NCBI GenBank assembly: GCA_018333395.1
Contig: JAGXSQ010000118.1
Span: forward strand, 17,573-81,572
Source: Dethiobacter sp.
GTDB lineage: Bacteria > Bacillota_D > Dethiobacteria > Dethiobacterales > Dethiobacteraceae
Reading direction: 5' to 3'
Length of the DNA: 64,000 nt
Shown here: piece by piece, positions 59,295 to 64,000 of the stretch
Layout: every line of letters starts with the position of its first letter
Numbering within the stretch: position 1 is the stretch's first letter
Notes under the pieces: generated by a model
What the model saw: the letters and a program-made list of their open reading frames with translations, nothing else
Databases searched by the model: none
What the model was told of the DNA's origin: nothing
Position numbers and translations under genes: made by a program

Positions 59295-60998
59295 TTAAAT
59301 CTTACCCTGCACCATGGAGGTGGGGCCGGCCAGCGGATCTTCCTTCCAGGCCGCCTCACCATACTGAGGCTCAATTACCGGTTCATCCAGTTCCGGCGGC
59401 GGAAGGAGTCCCGCTTCGTTGTAAGCGTTGGCTAGGTGCTTCCGGAACAGCGCTTCAAAAGGAGCCGTCAAATAGTAAGGCATGCTGTCCACCCACCAGG
59501 TATAGTCGCTGCCCTCGGCAATCAGCAAATTTTCCCTGGCGCGCAGCAACTGTTCCGGTGGAACTTTCCCGCGCACCTCCTCCAGCATGCGTCGAGCCGC
59601 CAGCAGCATCTGCCACAGCCTGTTTTTGCCGGGGCTGCCAATCCAGCGCGCCATGCTATGGTCTACCCAAGAACCACTGTGCAGGTGGTGCAGTTCACAA
59701 AACGGCGGATGTTCTTCCAGAAAATCGGCTACTGTCACACTCCGGAGTAGCGGCTCGGAAGAAAGGCGCCTGTAAAGCCGGTGCAGGAAATCCTGCTTAT
59801 CCCCTGGATACCACTCCCAGGCATTCTCTCCGTCTAAGGCAATTGTCAGCAGATGCGGCCCGGGGCAGTGAGCAATGCTTTCCCTGATTTTGTGAAAACG
59901 GTGGAGTAGGTCATCAACCGCATGCTCCAGGTTCATATGGTGATAAACAAAGCCAATACGGTCTGAAAGATGATGGTCACGAAAGACCATATTTATCTCC
60001 CGGCCCAGCACCTTAAGGCGGTATGGGCGGTAGAGCACATCGGCGTTTAGCACGTGTCCAAAACTGTCCCGGTAGATTTCCGTGTGCAACGAACGGGCCA
60101 GAATATTCTCATCGCTCACCGTCCACAAGAATCCTAAGTCGGCAAAGAGCGCCGCCGTCTCCGGGCTGATGGCCTGTTCAGGCGGCCAGGCGCCCCGCGG
60201 CCAGGTGGCAAAAATGCGGCGATACTGGTTGATGGCTTTAACGGTCTGTTCGAAAGCATCCTCAGGATAACAAAACGTTTCCGGTAACGGCAGTCCGGGA
60301 GAAGCGCGCAAAGCGCTCCGGCTGTCGATAAGCAGCGGTACAATGGGGTGATAATAAGGTGTAGTCATCAGTTCTATCTGACCACGCTCCGCCAGCTTCC
60401 TGTGCGCCGGAACCACACGCCTGATAATTTCCCACTGCTTTTCTAGAACCATTTTTTTGTCTTTTTCCGTGAAATTTCTCCCTTTTTTCTGCAGATTAGC
60501 TAACTCCAGATCCTTCTCGCGCAGTTCCGGATCAATCCAAGCCAAATTGAACCAAACCTGCAGGTCGAGATAATCCTGTTCGACAAAACGCTCGAGCGCC
60601 GCCGCCACAGAAACCGGCTCCTTACAGCGACCTTGTTTAGCCAGCAGCTGGTTGTAGCGGGGCCAACGCGCGATGACCCGCTCCCAGTGAATATCAAAGT
60701 AATGGTGCAGAAGAAAACGTTTCTCCTCCTGAGTAAGTTCCGCCGCCGGCTTCATCACCCGCAGGTAGTAGTCATCGGCCCCTTGCAGATAGTCCTCCAA
60801 CTGGGAAATCAGCGACGGCGTCAGGTTAAAGGTCTGACGGATAGCCGGGTAGTCTTCAAGGATAGCGGCCATCTGGTAATAGTCCTTGGTAGCATGGAGA
60901 CGAACCCAAGGCATGATATATTCTCTTTTGACTGTGTCCTGGTAAAACGGCTGGTGCTGGTTCCAGATAAAGGCAATAGATAATGTCTTTGCCGGCAT
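59295..60998 (-). CDS. GH57 glycoside hydrolase (amylopullulanase/alpha-amylase-like)
   Basis: 567 aa from the ATG at 60998, which overlaps the upstream stop by one base (TGATG) and has GGGAGGTGG in front. LSIAFIWNQHQPFYQD, MPWVRLHATKDYY, LTPSLISQLEDYL, GRNFTEKDKKMVLEKQWEII, LMTTPYYHPIVPLLID, ETAALFADLGFLWTVSDENIL and IALDGENAWEWYPG fit the five GH57 regions of the amylopullulanase-like group. No signal peptide, so it acts on cytoplasmic glucan. Exact specificity cannot be read. Confidence 0.9.
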   Translation of the reverse strand: MPAKTLSIAFIWNQHQPFYQDTVKREYIMPWVRLHATKDYYQMAAILEDYPAIRQTFNLTPSLISQLEDYLQGADDYYLRVMKPAAELTQEEKRFLLHHYFDIHWERVIARWPRYNQLLAKQGRCKEPVSVAAALERFVEQDYLDLQVWFNLAWIDPELREKDLELANLQKKGRNFTEKDKKMVLEKQWEIIRRVVPAHRKLAERGQIELMTTPYYHPIVPLLIDSRSALRASPGLPLPETFCYPEDAFEQTVKAINQYRRIFATWPRGAWPPEQAISPETAALFADLGFLWTVSDENILARSLHTEIYRDSFGHVLNADVLYRPYRLKVLGREINMVFRDHHLSDRIGFVYHHMNLEHAVDDLLHRFHKIRESIAHCPGPHLLTIALDGENAWEWYPGDKQDFLHRLYRRLSSEPLLRSVTVADFLEEHPPFCELHHLHSGSWVDHSMARWIGSPGKNRLWQMLLAARRMLEEVRGKVPPEQLLRARENLLIAEGSDYTWWVDSMPYYLTAPFEALFRKHLANAYNEAGLLPPPELDEPVIEPQYGEAAWKEDPLAGPTSMVQGKI

Positions 60999-63085
60999 CA
61001 GGCCACCTCCCTGGAAATTTCCCGCACCTGTTGGGTGATAGTAACAGCCCAGCTTTCTCCTAGCGCCAGACAGAGCGTCCAAAGAGGGATAATCGTTGAC
61101 CCCTGGTAGGCACGCTCCAGGCCCTCTTCAGACTGGGAAACAGTCAAAAGCGGCAACCGCCAAAGCGTTGCCGGTCTGTCAAAAGCGAATTCCGTCTTAA
61201 TCCCCTGCCACTCATCTGCCAGACCAAACCGCTGTACCAAAGCAAGCTCCCCACGGGAAGAGAGATTCCTATCGTCAAGAGCGTGTTCAGGAGTGAAGTA
61301 GTAGCGGTCCGAGGCGTTGCCGGCCAGGAAATTTATGTTAAACTCTACAGCAAAATTGCTCTGCAGATCTTCTTTTCCGGTGTTGACGAGCTGATAAGCA
61401 TAGTTTATTTCCCCGCTTTGCGCCGCATAGGTTACTGTCTTGCTCACGCTGACCGGCATGGTGTTGCCGTTTGCCGCGCGGACATATCCTTCTTTTGTCA
61501 ACATTACCCGGGCGACCCCGTCTGCCACTCCTGACGCCGCGACATTATACGTCTCACCGACAAAATTACCTGCTTCCCAAACGCCCGGCTCTCTGGCAAA
61601 ATCATCTAAACCTGTGCCTGGCAGGAAAAAATGATCCACCAGTGACGCGCGGCGGTAGGAATCATAAATTAATAAATCCTGCAGGCCGGATTCTTTGACA
61701 TGTGCCACTTGGTGGATAGTCCGCACTCCTTCCTCCGGGCAGCGGCCTTCCGTCAGCTCAAAAATATTGCAATGGTAAGGTTCAGGACGCCTCGTCAAAC
61801 AATCGAGCAGGTTAAAACGTCGCGGCTTAAAATCAAGCTCCAACAACGTCCCTCCCCCGGACGGAGACAACAACAGCCCCAGGTCCGGCCCATTAATAAT
61901 TACCTCCTCTTTACCGTCAAAATCAAAGTCTTTCTGCTCCAGTTCCAGCCAGCTACCGTCGGGGTGCAGGGCGCGGTCAATGGTGTCCTCCGCGGCGATT
62001 AATCGGCTGTACAGGGCGGAACGCAGGAAATTCAGGTAGAGGCCCCCGAACACTCCGTGCCAATACGCGCAGTTGCACTGCCCGGCCCAGAGATATTCCA
62101 GAGCCTCATCTTTTTGTGGCCCCTCCGGCAGCCGGGAGAGTTTCCCATGTACATGCAGCATTTTCTTGTGGAGGTGGTTGCTCTCCGGGTAACGGGCAAA
62201 AAAGTTGCGCCAAAAGCCGCCCGACCACTGCAGCATCTCCCGGTAGGAACCGGCTGGCAGGTAAGCTGTCCCAGCTGGCGGCTCGCTTTGCAGATACTCC
62301 TGAAAAGTCGTCACTTCCAGCCAGTCACTGTTTTCTACCAGCAAGGAAAAAAACCGATGCAACCACTTTTCGGCGTAGACGCGTTGCCCCGTACCGGGCC
62401 AGGAACCGAATTTTTCGCCATCATCGGCTAGCACCACCACCCTCTTCTCCCCGGGAGATGCCACAGAGCGCAGGTAATCAATCGTATCCTGTGGTTCGGC
62501 AAACGGCACGAGATAGCGCATTTTTTCGCTGATGGGAAAAATAAAGAGTCGCTGCCCCACTTCTTCCGTCACGTAATAATGGAGCGTGTCTTCCTCCGTA
62601 AACCCGACATTACGAAAGAGGACGTCATCCAAAACAGTATAGCGGATACCGGCTTCTGCCAGCGGTCGAGCCAGGTGCGGCTCCCAAACCCGTTCCGCGA
62701 GCCAAGCACCTTCCGCTTCCACCCCGAAGTGTTCCCGGATAAAACGCTGCTGTTTTTCCAACTGTCCAACTTTGTCGTCATCGGGGATCATAGCCAAGAT
62801 AGGTTCGTAGAAAGCGCCGCCCATCATCTCTATCTGCCCGGCAGAAACAAGCCTGCGCAAACGCTCCAGAAACTCCGGGCGGTTTTCCTGCAGCCAGCGC
62901 AAAAGAATCCCCGAGTAGTGTTGCACTACCCTGAGTCCTGGAAAGTTTTCTAACTCGCGGATAAAAGGTTCATACGCCGCCGCAAAAGTACGCGCAAAAA
63001 CATCCGGAAAATTCCCTTCCGGTTGGTGGTTGTGTAAAGCCAGAATCAGACTGACTTTTGCTGTCTTTTCTTGCTCCATCTTCAT
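60998..63085 (-). CDS. GH57 4-alpha-glucanotransferase / alpha-amylase
   Basis: About 695 aa. ILALHNHQPEGNF, GQIEMMGGAFYEPILAMIP, GAWLAERVWEPHLARPL (nucleophile Glu), VVVLADDGEKFGSWPGT (acid Asp) followed by two beta-rich C-terminal domains match the Thermococcus-type 4-alpha-glucanotransferase (DUF1925/DUF1926 architecture). It rearranges or shortens alpha-1,4-glucans in the cytoplasm. The ATG at 63085 has GGAGG 8 bases upstream; a GTG at 63088 is the alternative. First gene of a GH57 pair. Confidence 0.92.
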   Translation of the reverse strand: MKMEQEKTAKVSLILALHNHQPEGNFPDVFARTFAAAYEPFIRELENFPGLRVVQHYSGILLRWLQENRPEFLERLRRLVSAGQIEMMGGAFYEPILAMIPDDDKVGQLEKQQRFIREHFGVEAEGAWLAERVWEPHLARPLAEAGIRYTVLDDVLFRNVGFTEEDTLHYYVTEEVGQRLFIFPISEKMRYLVPFAEPQDTIDYLRSVASPGEKRVVVLADDGEKFGSWPGTGQRVYAEKWLHRFFSLLVENSDWLEVTTFQEYLQSEPPAGTAYLPAGSYREMLQWSGGFWRNFFARYPESNHLHKKMLHVHGKLSRLPEGPQKDEALEYLWAGQCNCAYWHGVFGGLYLNFLRSALYSRLIAAEDTIDRALHPDGSWLELEQKDFDFDGKEEVIINGPDLGLLLSPSGGGTLLELDFKPRRFNLLDCLTRRPEPYHCNIFELTEGRCPEEGVRTIHQVAHVKESGLQDLLIYDSYRRASLVDHFFLPGTGLDDFAREPGVWEAGNFVGETYNVAASGVADGVARVMLTKEGYVRAANGNTMPVSVSKTVTYAAQSGEINYAYQLVNTGKEDLQSNFAVEFNINFLAGNASDRYYFTPEHALDDRNLSSRGELALVQRFGLADEWQGIKTEFAFDRPATLWRLPLLTVSQSEEGLERAYQGSTIIPLWTLCLALGESWAVTITQQVREISREVA

Positions 63086-63215
63086 CACCTAATCCTCCGG
63101 CACGCTTAGTAACTCCCATTTCTTAAGATATTCCTCGGCCCTTTGGCAGATGCACGCCTAGCATACCACCGGCGTTCTCTTTGTATACAAGATCGGCTTC
63201 GTTCTTCCCGAAACA

Positions 63216-63401
63216 TCACACAAGCTCTGCGTACTCAAAGATAGCTCTCCGGGCTTCTTCTCTGGTCCTGAAATTTCGCAAGTGAACCATCTCGTTTTTA
63301 ATGGCCAAATTGCGGACAGACATCGGCCATCGCGCGCTGCGCCGCAGCAAGCCATAAGCAACCGGATTATCCTTTAGTAAACGGCATATAATAAGCAGCA
63401 A
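63216..63401 (-). pseudogene. IS3-family transposase (OrfB) C-terminal relic
   Basis: The minus-strand frame contains KNEMVHLRNFRTREEARRAI then FEYAEL, the conserved end of the IS3 OrfB integrase core (KNEmvhxrxfxTrxeArxaifeYIe). It then hits a stop where intact proteins continue FYNRxRxHS. The upstream part is also degraded and no terminal repeats are visible. The rest of the 330-base gap 63086-63421 holds nothing else I recognise. Confidence 0.8.
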
Positions 63402-63421
63402 AAGGTGAGGAGGGAAGATTC

Positions 63422-63958
63422 ATGAACACGCGTCTTGTGCCTGTTCTCCTGCTGATGTTGATTATAACTATGGCAACAGGTTGCCCGCTCCGCAGGGCGC
63501 AGCCAACGCCGCCAGTGGCGCCGCCGGCTCCTCCGCAATATACGGTTACCGTGTACTTTGGTGACCGTGAAGCAGAGTTCCTGCTCCCCGAACAGCGAAT
63601 GATAACGGTGCCGGAGGGGCAGTCGCTCCTTAAGCTGGCGATGGCTGAACTGCTCCGTGACCCGGACAATCCCGACGCTGTGCGGCTTATTCCGCCAGAT
63701 ACCGAAATTCTTGATGTACAGGTAGCGGATAATCTGCTAACCGTAAACTTCAACGAAAAACTGCGCGACAACTTTGCCGGCGGTTCCTCCAGCGAAGGGC
63801 TGCTTATCTTCAGCGTCGTCAACACTCTTACCGGGATCGAAGGATACGGCAATTACCAGGTCCGCTTCCTGATAAACGGTGAACCGTTTGAAAGTATCGG
63901 CGGCCATATCTCTGCCGAGGAGCTGTTTGAGCGCAACGAAACCCTGATCAGAAACTAA
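63422..63958 (+). CDS. gerM: GerMN-domain lipoprotein (GerM-like)
   Basis: 178 aa. Lipoprotein signal (VLLLMLIITMATGC), a proline-rich linker, then one GerMN domain: YTVTVYFGDREAEFLLPEQR, ESLLKLAMAELL-like QSLLKLAMAELLRDP, IPPDTEILDVQVADNLLTVNF, SEGLLIFSVVNTLTGI and VRFLINGEPFESIGGHIS. GerM of Bacillus has two such domains and contributes to sporulation and germination; single-domain forms are common in clostridia. GAGGAGGG precedes the ATG. Confidence 0.9.
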   Translation: MNTRLVPVLLLMLIITMATGCPLRRAQPTPPVAPPAPPQYTVTVYFGDREAEFLLPEQRMITVPEGQSLLKLAMAELLRDPDNPDAVRLIPPDTEILDVQVADNLLTVNFNEKLRDNFAGGSSSEGLLIFSVVNTLTGIEGYGNYQVRFLINGEPFESIGGHISAEELFERNETLIRN

Positions 63959-63970
63959 AATCTCCCGAAA

Positions 63971-64000
63971 AAAGGGCCCTGCCAACAGGCGGGGCCCTTT
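63971..64000 (+). terminator. terminator of gerM-like gene, at window edge
   Basis: AAAGGGCCCTGCC, loop AACA, GGCGGGGCCCTTT: a 13-bp stem with one mismatch 12 bases after the stop, ending in TTT where the window stops, so any further T-run is unseen. Confidence 0.8.

Noticed and set aside
1..64000. rRNA, tRNA, CRISPR arrays, prophage or replication origin
   Set aside because: No cloverleaf-like segments, no regularly spaced short repeats, no phage structural genes and no DnaA-box cluster were noticed on either strand by eye.

Overview
This window looks like a chromosomal segment of an anaerobic, endospore-forming, monoderm member of the Bacillota (Clostridia, Peptococcaceae-like by gene content). 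The spore evidence is an alpha/beta-type SASP gene with a sigma-G-like promoter, a coat-F protein and a GerM-like lipoprotein. The anaerobe evidence is desulforedoxin, rubredoxin and a sensory [FeFe]-hydrogenase. The monoderm evidence is a Tad pilus locus with no secretin. No rRNA, tRNA, CRISPR array, phage or intact insertion sequence was seen. Most genes lie on the minus strand.

Layout. 1-5.8 kb: 5' part of an alpha-glucan phosphorylase gene, small membrane proteins, rhomboid protease, cobT, a DMT exporter and an MscS channel. 5.8-16.9 kb: YhaN/YhaO-type DNA-end processing pair, TPR protein, CCA-adding enzyme, a cysteine-rich Rossmann protein, a YchF-like GTPase, a soluble chemoreceptor and an FlhB-tail/FliK-like pair. 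16.9-26.7 kb: complete monoderm tad/flp locus headed by a DegS/DegU-like two-component system, with a DosR-box-like palindrome in front of the pilin gene. 26.8-31.4 kb: nfo, SASP gene, an uncatalogued 28-aa membrane microprotein, Fe/Mn-SOD, a desulforedoxin-psuG-DUF1786 operon and rubredoxin, followed by a 163-bp MITE with 14-bp terminal inverted repeats and an 8-bp target duplication. 31.4-37.9 kb: phosphate regulon pstSCAB-phoU-phoB-phoR with an 11-bp-phased Pho box. 38-44.3 kb: pfkA, thiD fused to a ThiN-like domain, and an operon of sirtuin, long FtsA-like ATPase and SDH-type Clp-fold protease. 44.4-49.9 kb: coat-F pair, a 53-aa ORF with an ATP-grasp-like enzyme, an amidohydrolase, a FemAB transferase and a convergent murE. 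50-54.5 kb: nifV-like homocitrate/isopropylmalate synthase and proCBA. 54.9-58.1 kb: AT-rich sensory hydrogenase, SpoIIE-type phosphatase and [2Fe-2S] thioredoxin-fold module. 58.2-64 kb: holA, two overlapping GH57 glucan enzyme genes, an IS3-type transposase relic and a GerM-like gene.

Start codons were re-picked from Shine-Dalgarno placement; many longest ORFs begin 10-75 codons upstream of the likely start. Family assignments are recognition by eye; no database was searched.
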